Assembly: GCA_018434355.1 (NCBI GenBank)
Contig: JAHDPL010000011.1
Coordinates: 1 to 64,000, forward strand
Source: Sporomusaceae bacterium
GTDB taxonomy: Bacteria; Bacillota; Negativicutes; UBA1444
DNA length: 64,000 nucleotides
Direction of reading: 5' to 3'
The notes below the pieces were generated by a model. The model searched no databases and was not told the origin of the DNA. It saw nothing but the letters and a program-made list of their open reading frames with translations. Of this stretch, positions 1 through 8,096 are shown in pieces (within the stretch, counting starts at the first letter, position 1; each line of letters opens with the position of its first letter). The position numbers and the translations under genes were made by a program.

Positions 1-23
1 CGCATTGATGAAATCCGGCGAAC

Positions 24-623
24 ATGGGACAGACCGATTCAAAATTGGGGACAGGTCTTAAATCAACTGGTGGTTCTTTTCGGCGAGAGAGTGTCCAGGC
101 ATATCCGGTTTTAGTTTACACAAATTTCTTGACAGGTCCAAAGTTAAAAGTATGGTTGGGAAAAGATTTGATGTATTTAGTAATGCCTGAGTTTCAAGAT
201 GAAACTGGACGGGGAGCAGTTCACTACCATTTGCTAATTAATAGAGCTTTTATCCCTGTCGTAAAGTTAAGAAAAATATGGGGACATGGATTTGTGAAAG
301 TAAGCAAGCGCAGAGGGACTACAGTCGAATTAATTGGAATTGCCAACTATACTCGAAGAATCTTTTCTGACGAAAGAATGCGCGGAAAGAAGAAGTATTT
401 TGCGAGTAGAAACTTGAAACGTCCAATTGAACGTTATGGGAGCAATACAAACAAAGAATGGGAAAGAGTAGACGCATTGACTGAAGACCAGATTGAATCG
501 TTCTATGAATATTCTTATGAAGATAATTATCGCGGGGGAGGAGTGCTTTATACTCGGATCATTCTTAAAGAGAAGCCTAAACCAATAGTTAAATTAAAGA
601 TCAAGAAGACTATCCCGTCTTAG
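24..623 (+). pseudogene. 5'-truncated HUH rolling-circle replication initiator (phage/plasmid G2P-like Rep)
   Basis: The middle of this 199-residue frame resembles Rep proteins of filamentous phages and small plasmids. It has an HxH metal-binding motif (H67, H69 in 'GAVHYHLLIN') and a candidate nicking tyrosine in 'IANYTRRIF' (Y109). Intact relatives carry roughly 80 more N-terminal residues with a first conserved strand. Here the first 25 residues are unrelated and encoded by a stretch with two 'GGGACAG' motifs, as if the 5' end was replaced. There is no convincing ribosome binding site before 24. It lies in AT-rich mobile DNA left of a tRNA-Lys fragment. I judge it a remnant; a functional short Rep is less likely. 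Confidence 0.6.
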
Positions 624-640
624 TCAGGATAGTCTTCTTT
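603..640 (+). terminator. Rho-independent terminator after the Rep remnant
   Basis: A 13-bp stem (603-615 with 627-639) is followed by a T-rich run. The Rep stop codon (621-623) lies in the loop. Confidence 0.8.
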
Positions 641-1068
641 TATTTCCCCCCCCATCTTTAAAGTGACTCATGATGAAAAACACGTACCTTATCTTCATAT
701 TTCTCGATAAAAACTGAAGGTAATAGGCACGGATTTTATTCTGAAGGCGTTTCATGACCGCAAAAATTAGTGATTTGTTTGATGTTGTGACTTGGAGGGG
801 TCCATTAGTCGGTAAAAAATCTGTATGGTATGGGAAAAAAATACCACATGGAAGGAATTGCAAAAGATAACTGGAATATAATCTTAAAATTGGTGCGTGA
901 TTATCGATGAGACATAAGGATATGTTGTTTTATTTGATCAACAAGATGAAAGCGCTGACAAATACAGATATATTGACACTTTGCAACATGAAGCCATAGA
1001 TTTTATACTGACGCTCCGGTCTGTCCTTTTAGCCAATATGGTCCACACGTTAATATGGGGGTAATCAA
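641..1068. other. AT-rich stretch without a recognisable gene
   Basis: The only forward frame with any pattern is a 38-codon one at 754-870 without a good ribosome binding site. The rest is interrupted by stops in all frames. A TTGACA at 973-978 could be the -35 of the next gene, but the matching -10 is weak. It may be decayed element DNA. Confidence 0.4.
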
Positions 1069-1701
1069 ATGAAAAGAGTTATTAAATTACTTGTTTTTCT
1101 TTTATTGATTGGATCATCAAATTGTTTTGCATATAATGCAGACGTAAAGCAGCTGCTTGATCAAATTCACAAACTGGATGCGGAACGACAACTTCGCAAC
1201 CAAGAATGGGAAATTACGGCTCAGAATGAATTGCTTAAATTAGCTGGCTCTACGGTATTTTATAAAATGCGGCTCGCTGATTATAATACGAGGTCTGCAT
1301 TGGGGAAATTATCTAATTTGGAGCCGGTGAAAATAAATGCAGTTGACATGCAACAAAAAACATTAGTTCTGCAAAAAGATAATGGCGAGGTAATCAACTG
1401 GAAATATGACAGAAATTCCACTGAACTGCAATATTTCTCCTGGAAAAACTCGATAGACTTGACTTTTGCTAAAAACATAGATGCTTTATCTGAACATGAA
1501 ATAGCTTTAATCAAAAAAGGAAGAACACAATTGGGAATGAGTTGTCTTGCCGTTATGTACGCTTTAGGCCTTCCCACAAGCTCATCACAAAGCATGAATG
1601 ATTCCTTTACATTGGATATATACTATTATTCAGGATCGACGGGCATGTCAGTATATACATTCAAGGATAAGCAACTTGTTAGTATTGATAGGGTTGAATA
1701 A
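1069..1701 (+). CDS. Secreted protein with BamE/SmpA-like C-terminal domain
   Basis: The 210-residue product has a clear signal peptide (MKRVIKLLVFLLLIGSS, cleavage near residue 21, after 'CFA') and is predicted to be exported. The C-terminal third ('IKKGRTQLGMSCLAVMYALG' followed by strands ending in 'YTFKDKQLVSIDRV') has the sequence pattern of the small BamE/SmpA fold, in which a 'kGmt..eV...lG.P' helix precedes a beta sheet. The middle is helical then beta-rich and unrecognised. The start has a good GGGGGTAA ribosome site. The next gene begins 25 bp downstream, so the two are probably co-transcribed. No lipobox cysteine is placed for lipidation. Function unknown. Confidence 0.55.
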   Translation: MKRVIKLLVFLLLIGSSNCFAYNADVKQLLDQIHKLDAERQLRNQEWEITAQNELLKLAGSTVFYKMRLADYNTRSALGKLSNLEPVKINAVDMQQKTLVLQKDNGEVINWKYDRNSTELQYFSWKNSIDLTFAKNIDALSEHEIALIKKGRTQLGMSCLAVMYALGLPTSSSQSMNDSFTLDIYYYSGSTGMSVYTFKDKQLVSIDRVE

Positions 1702-1725
1702 ACTCAATTATTGGGGGTAATGTTT

Positions 1726-4371
1726 ATGACAGTATTAATCACACCACTGATTGAAGAGCTTCTTCAACCCATAGCAGTATCATTTTTTGCTGAACTAACT
1801 AGCACGGTTGAATCTCCAAGACAATTAGTTGTGCACATAAATGATCCAGTTTCTTTTAATCAGGCAGACAAGCATCTTGAAGAAATTTCTTCGAGTTGGA
1901 GAGCCGCAATCGTTAGATCGGAAGGGTGCGTTGAGGGGCTGGAACGAGAAGAACTGCAACTTGGTTATGAGATTAAAAGGTATCAAAGTAGCCCGGCACC
2001 ACGTTCTCCCAAAAAAAATGATAAGAAAGATATTGAACGTTATAATCGAGAAGTTGCTCAACACATGACTAATTTGCAAATTACCAACAACCTGATTGCT
2101 CAACAAACGCGTGTATCTATCCAATTATCTAATGCTCGAAATGATCTCGAAAAAACAAAAACAGATGCAAAGTATAACATTGGTTTACAAGAAAATACTG
2201 TGAATATTGCAATAAACGCAGATGTTGTGGCGGCGGCAAATAAGCTTAAATCTTCAGTTCATAAAATGTCTGCACTCGGGTCAATTGAATTGATTGCTTT
2301 TGATATCATTGTGCGGCGTTTCATCGATCTCTCATTATCCGTTATCAATGACCCCGCACCTCGTGCAGTAATTGAGTCACTTCGCCCATTCACAATGTTA
2401 ACGGGCGACAACTGGAAAGTGGCTTCTCAATTCATTGCAAAGCTCACAACAGATAAACTGACGGCATACAACCAAAATCATCTGCTCTTTGACAAACTTA
2501 TTGAAAAAAATCGCGACTATGATATTGAGTTAATACATCGATTGTCTGCAGAGTGTAATAAAGTTTTGGCAACGCCGAAGGCGTTAGAATTTGAATATAC
2601 GAGCATTATTGATCCGGTGAAACTATCAGAAGTTCAAGAAAAAATGGGAGCCGAGAAAATTAGAGTAACTACAAGTATTTTCGAAGTGGATGAACTGATA
2701 CCGCTCCTGCAACCCGATGTCGTTTCATGCGAAACCATCAGCTTAAATATTGAAGTGCTTTTAAACAATATGAAGAGAAACATTGAAAACATTCCCAATA
2801 TTGAACAAAACGCTTTTTTGCTCAGCCTATATAGTGATGTGACTCTTCAGAGACAATTTAATAACGATGAAATTGAAAAAATTCACTTGCTGTTAAATAG
2901 CCGTTATGGGGAGTTGTCCTTTGTTGAAGGTGAGGAGAAAGTAATACAAAACGGGTATTATTTACAAGAGTTTAATTATGAATTTTTCAAATCCGCGAAG
3001 GAATTGAGTGCTCTTTTTGCAAAGACCTATGATAAAAGCGCTGAACTGAAAGCTTCGCTGGAGCGATTGGAAAAAGATATTACGAAAAGTGCTGATGTTC
3101 CAGCAAAACATGCGTCTAATTTTTTAATCAGTTCGCAAAAATACAAAGTAGCTATGTTATTGCCCATAGTGTCTACATGGGGGACGTGGAAAATCAAGCA
3201 AATTCTGAAGAAGTACGAATCAGGCGTTAGAGCTGGTAATTCAAATTTTCTCGAGTCTCAATCCGTAGTATATGGATTGCTAAAAAAAGCAGAAGTAATG
3301 AGTGTTATCTATAGCGTCGGTATGTTTTTCGCTGCGCTATCATTGCTTGCATTTAATGAAAACACCGATGGGTTTAAGGTGTTGACAGGGGTGACCTTAC
3401 TGCAAGTTATCGCGACGCTGTCAATTAGCTTTACAAAACTGTCAACGGGAAAGAATATGCAAGCAATGGGTGAAACTAAACTAAGGAATATTGGCTGGGT
3501 AGTTGTAGCACTGATTGTCGTATTACTTACAGGATTGGCTTATTTTGTTGAACAAATTCAAGAAAAGAAAGTTATGGCGCAGACGCGTGAATTTTTGCCA
3601 ATAAGCTACATGAAGTCAACCGTTGATTCTGTAAAAGGAGAGGCATTGAAAAGGGAACAATATTTTCGTTGGACTGCAACGATAAAGAGCATAGGAGAAA
3701 AGGAAATAAGGCTTCAAGAAGAAGGCCTTGCTCCTATTGTTACGAGCTTTGATTATGATTATAGAATAAGCAACTTCGCCAAAGAAGGGGATCATTTAAC
3801 CGTATCTTGCAAACTATCTCAATCATCTTCGAACTCATTATGGGTAATGAAAAATTGTCGAATAGAGACGACGTCGCAAGAGGAATTGGCAAGCCTGGAA
3901 AAACATCGAAGTGAATATCAAAAACAAGTTCGAGAGGCTGCAGAAGCAAAGGAAAAAGAAGAACTGCGGCAGGCGGCTGAAAATGAAAAACGCAAAGCAG
4001 AATTAGCTGAACAAGAAAAAATTCAAGCAGCTGAACGTGCCAAGATAGAAACCGAACAAAAAGCAATGTGGAGCGAAATGAGAGAGTCGTTTAATCATAT
4101 CCAGAGCAACAACAACTATCGTGCATTATATTCCGGCATGAAGTGGGATGGACGTACTCTTACTGTGTATGTTACTGATATTTGGAATCGGGCATCCGAT
4201 GATATAAAAAACGCTTATATGAAACAATGTATGACTCTGTGGGCAGGGATGGCTGGGGCTCGAAAACTGCCCTTGTCACTGGACAATGTCAATCTAGAAA
4301 TGATTCACGAAATTTCAGGAAGGAAAGTTGGAACGTGGGATAGTTTTTGGGGTCCCTCTGTTAAAAAATAG
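1726..4371 (+). CDS. Large membrane-anchored coiled-coil protein of unknown function
   Basis: The start at 1726 is preferred (GGGGG at 1713-1717); ATG 1720 or TTG 1711 are alternatives. In the 881-residue product about 500 mostly helical residues are followed by three hydrophobic segments (about 526-543, 555-572, 590-609). Then come a beta-rich stretch (about 625-715), a charged coiled coil rich in E, K, A and Q (about 723-783) and a 95-residue C-terminal domain with 'RTLTVYVTDIW'. I recognise no enzyme motif. It is paired with the BamE-like secreted protein in AT-rich DNA inside a tRNA-Lys integration site. A membrane-sensing, defence or conjugation-related role is possible but not supported by a motif. 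Confidence 0.5.
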   Translation: MTVLITPLIEELLQPIAVSFFAELTSTVESPRQLVVHINDPVSFNQADKHLEEISSSWRAAIVRSEGCVEGLEREELQLGYEIKRYQSSPAPRSPKKNDKKDIERYNREVAQHMTNLQITNNLIAQQTRVSIQLSNARNDLEKTKTDAKYNIGLQENTVNIAINADVVAAANKLKSSVHKMSALGSIELIAFDIIVRRFIDLSLSVINDPAPRAVIESLRPFTMLTGDNWKVASQFIAKLTTDKLTAYNQNHLLFDKLIEKNRDYDIELIHRLSAECNKVLATPKALEFEYTSIIDPVKLSEVQEKMGAEKIRVTTSIFEVDELIPLLQPDVVSCETISLNIEVLLNNMKRNIENIPNIEQNAFLLSLYSDVTLQRQFNNDEIEKIHLLLNSRYGELSFVEGEEKVIQNGYYLQEFNYEFFKSAKELSALFAKTYDKSAELKASLERLEKDITKSADVPAKHASNFLISSQKYKVAMLLPIVSTWGTWKIKQILKKYESGVRAGNSNFLESQSVVYGLLKKAEVMSVIYSVGMFFAALSLLAFNENTDGFKVLTGVTLLQVIATLSISFTKLSTGKNMQAMGETKLRNIGWVVVALIVVLLTGLAYFVEQIQEKKVMAQTREFLPISYMKSTVDSVKGEALKREQYFRWTATIKSIGEKEIRLQEEGLAPIVTSFDYDYRISNFAKEGDHLTVSCKLSQSSSNSLWVMKNCRIETTSQEELASLEKHRSEYQKQVREAAEAKEKEELRQAAENEKRKAELAEQEKIQAAERAKIETEQKAMWSEMRESFNHIQSNNNYRALYSGMKWDGRTLTVYVTDIWNRASDDIKNAYMKQCMTLWAGMAGARKLPLSLDNVNLEMIHEISGRKVGTWDSFWGPSVKK

Positions 4372-4634
4372 TAGTTGATATGAGTGCTTGACTTAGCGTT
4401 GATGATAAAATCAAATTAGTTTCAGTGAAAACAGCGAATCTGGAAATTCAAATAGTTTAAACGCTTTCTATAAGTTAAGTTCGTAATATGCGTTTAACCG
4501 CCTCAGGGCCGTTACTGTTTATTTACTGCTCAACAGCCGAATACTCAAAGAATGCAAGAAGCTAAATGGACAAAATGATGTATGAAAAAGCACTTAGTAA
4601 CACATAAGAAACGCATTGATAAGCTTCAACCCGT

Positions 4635-4679
4635 CTTTTAATCAGGGAGTCGATGGTTCGAGTCCATCGTGGGTCACCA
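4635..4679 (+). repeat. Left attachment core: 3' half of tRNA-Lys(UUU)
   Basis: These 45 bp are identical to 22121-22165. They run from the anticodon loop (CTTTTAA, anticodon TTT) through the anticodon 3' stem, T-arm (GATGG..CCATC), acceptor strand GTGGGTC, discriminator A and CCA. The DNA to the left (AACCCGT) cannot form the 5' half of a tRNA, so this is not a working gene. It marks the right end of one integrated element and the left end of the next. Confidence 0.9.
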
Positions 4680-4687
4680 GTGAAATC

Positions 4688-4722
4688 AAGGATCTTCAGT
4701 TTCGGCTGAAGGTCCTTTTTTG
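4688..4722 (+). terminator. Terminator at the element's left end
   Basis: A stem (4688-4699 with 4706-4717, one G-T wobble) is followed by a run of T. It lies right after the tRNA fragment and would end transcription entering from the left. Confidence 0.8.
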
Positions 4723-4725
4723 CCA

Positions 4726-4747
4726 TTACAAGTATTTTTCTAAGTAT
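4726..4747 (+). repeat. Left copy of a 22-bp repeat, candidate integrase arm site
   Basis: This is a perfect direct copy of 21994-22015 and contains 'AAGTAT' twice. An inverted 10-bp copy of its first half (ATACTTGTAA) lies at 4808-4817. Position near both attachment cores fits arm-type binding sites of a tyrosine recombinase; that role is inferred. Confidence 0.6.
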
Positions 4748-4887
4748 GAACTGTGTCGGAATTAGCAAGAATCCCGATTTATAGCCGTTTGCGCGATGTT
4801 TAAAAATATACTTGTAATGTTTTTGGATTGGCAATTGACTTGCAGAGGCAGCAGGAGTAGTGTGGGTGTCAAAGGGGAGTGGTAGAC

Positions 4888-5151
4888 ATGGCAAAAAAAG
4901 AACCAATCAAGCGACCGAGAATTATAGCAATTCAGGGAGAAGACTGCTATTTGATCGAGGTTGACGATAAGAATAGCCGCGTTTGTGAAGTGAAAGGCGG
5001 CCTTCCGATTCTCATTTTCCCGCCATTCTTAACAATCTCGATCATCGCTCGCGGATATTGGGAGGAATACACAGGGCCGCCGGAATTGGTTGATAAGCTG
5101 CTGGCGGAGGCTGTGGAATACGACGAATGGGCCGCAGCAAACAGAGATTGA
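4888..5151 (+). CDS. Small protein of unknown function, first gene of the satellite-like element
   Basis: ATG 4888 is preferred over GTG 4879 because AAAGGGGAG lies 8 bases upstream. The 87-residue product starts with a basic tail (MAKKEPIKRPR), continues with short strands ('IIAIQGEDCYLIEV'), a hydrophobic 'GLPILIFPPFLTISIIARGY' segment and an acidic helical end. The hydrophobic part may be a membrane segment or a buried core. No family recognised. A terminator follows directly. Confidence 0.55.
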   Translation: MAKKEPIKRPRIIAIQGEDCYLIEVDDKNSRVCEVKGGLPILIFPPFLTISIIARGYWEEYTGPPELVDKLLAEAVEYDEWAAANRD

Positions 5152-5169
5152 ATAGCGATGCCAGGTCGA

Positions 5170-5194
5170 GCACCCGCGTGAGGGTGCTTTTGCT
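5170..5194 (+). terminator. Terminator after the first element gene
   Basis: GCACCC (5170-5175) pairs with GGGTGC (5182-5187), followed by TTTTGCTTT. A one-sided copy of the same right arm (GAGGGTGCTTTTTTT) occurs at about 5729-5743 inside the truncated antirepressor gene. Confidence 0.75.
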
Positions 5195-5306
5195 TTGTCC
5201 GCAGCCGACAATCCTTCCAAGAGCGGACCCATCACAGACGCCGGGCAATTCGGTCACGATGTAGCGCCAGACGATGAGATTCCATTTTGAGCAAAGGAGG
5301 CGCGAC

Positions 5307-5822
5307 ATGAGCAATCTACAAATCTTCAACAATCAAGAGTTTGGCGAAATCAGAATGATGGTGGTGGATGGCAAGCCATATGCGGTCGGCGTTGACGTGG
5401 CGAGGGCGCTGGAATACGCAAAACCAAGTCAAGCAGTAATTGACCACTGCAAAGGTATCCGTAAGTTGGGGATACCTTCTGCGGGAGGGACGCAAGAAAC
5501 AAACATCATCCCCGAAGGCGACATTCTTCGCCTAATAGTCAAGGCGGCAGACCAGTCGAAAAACTGGGAGATTAAAGAAAAGGCGTGTCGGTTTGAAAGC
5601 CTGATATTTGATGAAATCCTGCCGTCCATCAACAAGCATGGCGGCTATCTCACAGCGGACAAAATCGAAGAGGTTCTAATGAACCCGGATACGATTATCA
5701 AACTCGCGCAGAACCTGAAAGCAGAGCGAGGGTGCTTTTTTTATGCCCAAACTGCATTATTTCCTGGATGCGTTTTCAATTTCATGAGCCGAATATCCCT
5801 TCAAGCGTTGAATATCCTCTGA
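5307..5822 (+). CDS. Truncated BRO-N phage antirepressor
   Basis: ATG 5307 has AAAGGAGG 6 bases upstream. Residues 1-110 of 171 match the BRO N-terminal DNA-binding domain of phage antirepressors ('NNQEFGEIRMMVVDGKPYA', 'VARALEYAKPSQAVIDHC'). Residues 110-140 ('HGGYLTADKIEEVLMNPDTI') are the linker that normally leads into a C-terminal domain of 100 or more residues. The family pattern stops at 'NLKAERG' (about 5728), where a terminator-arm-like sequence appears, and the last 30 residues look unrelated and overlap the convergent gene. It may still bind DNA, possibly as a dominant-negative regulator. Confidence 0.7.
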   Translation: MSNLQIFNNQEFGEIRMMVVDGKPYAVGVDVARALEYAKPSQAVIDHCKGIRKLGIPSAGGTQETNIIPEGDILRLIVKAADQSKNWEIKEKACRFESLIFDEILPSINKHGGYLTADKIEEVLMNPDTIIKLAQNLKAERGCFFYAQTALFPGCVFNFMSRISLQALNIL

Positions 5823-7091
5823 TGAAAACCCGACTTTCAACAGCCAGTGAATAATCTTGGCTCGGTCCAGCAAGGCCCCTTTTGAGCGAATCGGTTCGGT
5901 CCAGCGTTGAACCGTCGATGTCGTGGTTTTTCTCGATGGTGCCATGCGCAGCACTTCGGCCACTATTGCTTCATCGGAGAGCCCGGCACGGAATAAAGCT
6001 CGCGCAATGGTTCGAAATTTGGTTTGATCCAGGCCGTGCGAGGTTGCATTGCACTCCGAACTACAAAACACTTTATCCTCGCGCGAAGGAACAAAGTAGA
6101 CCGGGCAGCTTTTGTTGGCGCATTTACGCAAGAATTTTCCTAAATTCCAATCGAGCAAGAACATGAAATAGATATACCCTATCGGATCAGGCAGCCGGAC
6201 AGAAAGAGCGCCTTTCTCTGGGTAAATATCAAGTCCGCGCAACGCACCGCTGAAAATATTGTCCAAGATTTCCTGCGCTTCATCAGATGCGCTTCGACGC
6301 ATAGCGTTGCCCGAGCGTTTCCCTGGGGCATTAGCGTCAGACGGACAGATCACCGGCGATCGCAGGCGGCCTGACTTTTTATTTAGCAGGCGCTTGTGAC
6401 AATATCGGACGATATCGGAAGACAAGAGGTCGCGGGAGGGCTTGCCGGTCAGGAGCTCAATTGCTGGCTGATGACGTTCAATTTCATCGACTAAGGCATC
6501 AAAGGCATCTGATTGTAGGCTTTCGTTAATGGCATTTTTCAGGCGAATAACCCATCGAAGCAATTCGATTTGCCCGACAAAATCATCGAGATAGAGTCGT
6601 TTCCACTCGTACCCAGATGGCGATTGGCATGGCGGACCGAAATTTTGGCACCAGTTGACCAAGTGGCGGGTTTCATCGGAGTCATCGAGGCGTTTCGGAA
6701 TTTTTAGCGAAACAAAGGCTTCGTGAAATCGACTCGGATTTTCGGTTTTCGGATTAAACAACCATAGGCCGGCTCGGGCGGCGACGTCTGGAGGCATGCT
6801 GGCGTAGTAAAAATCAAATGGATCGTAAGCCTTGAAACGTTCAAAGGTGCCTAATGCCGGGCGGAAATATGGGCGCGGCTCAACACGGATGAGCGATTTT
6901 ATGATTCGCCGACCGGTCAGTAAGTCGAATTTAGCCAATTCTTCAGGCCGGGTTGATGCAAAGGAAGGGGGCAACGCGATGAACGGCTGGCGCTCAGCGT
7001 ACAAACGGAAGTCGTCACCGCCAAAGCAAGGGGTTTCGTCAGAGCCTCGAAATAGGTTTGATTTTATGCCGCCGAAATCCAAAGCAAACAC
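5757..7091 (-). CDS. Zinc-finger (CGNR-like) putative DNA-binding regulator of the element
   Basis: This is the only long leftward gene of the element, placed like a lysogeny-control gene opposite the replication operon. The 444-residue product has a C4 zinc motif (C324, C329, C343, C347 in 'KCANKSCPVYF' and 'VFCSSEC'), similar to the CGNR zinc finger of bacterial transcription regulators. A helical C-terminal 100 residues with 'SDEAIVAEVLRM' and 'TTTSTVQRW' looks like a helix-turn-helix. The first 300 residues are unrecognised. GTG 7091 opens the frame, but TTG 7082 has the better-spaced GAGGTG. I infer a repressor or immunity function; no direct evidence. Confidence 0.5.
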   Translation of the reverse strand: MFALDFGGIKSNLFRGSDETPCFGGDDFRLYAERQPFIALPPSFASTRPEELAKFDLLTGRRIIKSLIRVEPRPYFRPALGTFERFKAYDPFDFYYASMPPDVAARAGLWLFNPKTENPSRFHEAFVSLKIPKRLDDSDETRHLVNWCQNFGPPCQSPSGYEWKRLYLDDFVGQIELLRWVIRLKNAINESLQSDAFDALVDEIERHQPAIELLTGKPSRDLLSSDIVRYCHKRLLNKKSGRLRSPVICPSDANAPGKRSGNAMRRSASDEAQEILDNIFSGALRGLDIYPEKGALSVRLPDPIGYIYFMFLLDWNLGKFLRKCANKSCPVYFVPSREDKVFCSSECNATSHGLDQTKFRTIARALFRAGLSDEAIVAEVLRMAPSRKTTTSTVQRWTEPIRSKGALLDRAKIIHWLLKVGFSSEDIQRLKGYSAHEIENASRK

Positions 7092-7112
7092 CTCAAAAAA
7101 GCTATAGGAAAG

Positions 7113-7148
7113 ATGATAGTTTTATCATAGCTTAATATTGCGTATAAT
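7113..7148 (+). promoter_or_regulatory. Rightward promoter with overlapping operator-like palindrome
   Basis: TATAAT at 7143-7148 lies 17 bp from a poor -35 (TTTTAT, 7120-7125). The perfect inverted repeat ATGATA-GTTT-TATCAT (7113-7128) covers the -35. It separates the leftward zinc-finger gene from the rightward replication operon, as expected for a repressor-controlled early promoter. Confidence 0.55.
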
Positions 7149-7189
7149 TCAAGACAAGGGCATTTAAAAACGACAGGAGGCATTGATTT

Positions 7190-7360
7190 ATGGAACAAGC
7201 GACTTATACGATCCCTGAAACCGCAAAAATATTCAGCGTCACGCCAGCTTTGATTTACAAAATGGCAAAGGATGGGAAAATTCCGACGGTCAACATGAAC
7301 CGCCGCAAAGCGGTGCCGGCTTGGTGGATTCGGCAGAAGCTGGCAGAGCCGAAGCGGTAA
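7190..7360 (+). CDS. Small helix-turn-helix protein (excisionase/MerR-like)
   Basis: The 56-residue product is 'MEQATYTIPETAKIFSVTPA...' with an AGGAGG 9 bases upstream. The pattern 'TIPETAKIFSVTPALIYKMA' followed by 'GKIPTVNMNRRKAVPAWWI' is the HTH_17/excisionase layout: recognition helix then wing. It is first in the rightward operon, next to the palindrome, and its stop overlaps the next start (TAATG). It may act as excisionase or as an early regulator. Confidence 0.7.
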   Translation: MEQATYTIPETAKIFSVTPALIYKMAKDGKIPTVNMNRRKAVPAWWIRQKLAEPKR

Positions 7361-8094
7361 TGGCAAAGGACGCGTTTTATTTTCCGCACGATTCCAATGC
7401 GCGAGATGATCCGAAATGCTCACTATTGATAGAACAGTTGGGCCTTGAGGGATTCGGCATTTTTTGGGTGCTCATTGAAATTTTGCGCGAGCAACCGTCA
7501 TACCGATACCCACTGGCGTTGATTCCAGTAATTGCCCGAAAATACAACACGACATCGGAAAAAATCCGGGTTGTCATAGGTAATTATGGGCTGTTCACAA
7601 TTGACGCGGACGAATTTTTCAGCCTATCGCTGAACCGGCGAATGGAACGGATCGAAAAGTTACGCGAGCTCAACCGGATCAAAGGCAAAAAATCAGGGGA
7701 GCGGCGTCGCAATTTGCCAGCTGTGCGAACCACAGATGAGCCACAGTTTAACCGCGGTTCAACCGGGGATGAACAAATAAAAAGAAATAAAAATAATGAA
7801 ATTAATACATCAGATCCATTTTCGCAAGCGCTCGATGATTTCGCGGAACATCGACGCAAGCTGAAGAAGCCGATGACCGATCGAGCCAAGAAGCTGTTGC
7901 TGGCCGACCTCGACAAGCTGGCGGAAACGGACCGTGAAAAGATTTTGATTATTGAGCAGAGCATTTTGCAAGGCTGGTCAGGGGTTTTTGCCTTAAAGCA
8001 ACACGGAAAAGTGGCTGAGAGCAAGCCTGCAGCAAACAGCGGCGCGATCTTCAGCTACGGAAATTCTAACCGACCGCTTTTCGAGGAGCAGTAG
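7360..8094 (+). CDS. Phage replisome organizer (Lin1244/Lin1753-type N-terminal domain)
   Basis: ATG 7360 overlaps the previous stop. The first 100 of 244 residues ('AFYFPHDSNARDDPKCSLLI', 'LGLEGFGIFWVLIEILREQP', 'KYNTTSEKIRVVIGNYGLF') match the N-terminal winged-helix domain of Firmicute phage replication-initiation proteins, which bind the phage origin and recruit helicase. A low-complexity linker (about 120-155) separates a helical C-terminal part. The origin is expected inside or near this gene, but I see no clear iteron array. It is followed 2 bp later by the helicase gene. Confidence 0.75.
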   Translation: MAKDAFYFPHDSNARDDPKCSLLIEQLGLEGFGIFWVLIEILREQPSYRYPLALIPVIARKYNTTSEKIRVVIGNYGLFTIDADEFFSLSLNRRMERIEKLRELNRIKGKKSGERRRNLPAVRTTDEPQFNRGSTGDEQIKRNKNNEINTSDPFSQALDDFAEHRRKLKKPMTDRAKKLLLADLDKLAETDREKILIIEQSILQGWSGVFALKQHGKVAESKPAANSGAIFSYGNSNRPLFEEQ

Positions 8095-8096
8095 CA

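Noticed and set aside
24-57. REP/RAYT-type mobile repeat suggested by two GGGACAG motifs
   Set aside because: Only one short pair is visible at the window edge and no transposase is present, so it cannot be assigned.
4635-4679. Functional tRNA-Lys genes at the two 45-bp repeats
   Set aside because: Both copies lack the 5' half; flanking bases cannot form the acceptor, D-arm or 5' anticodon stem.
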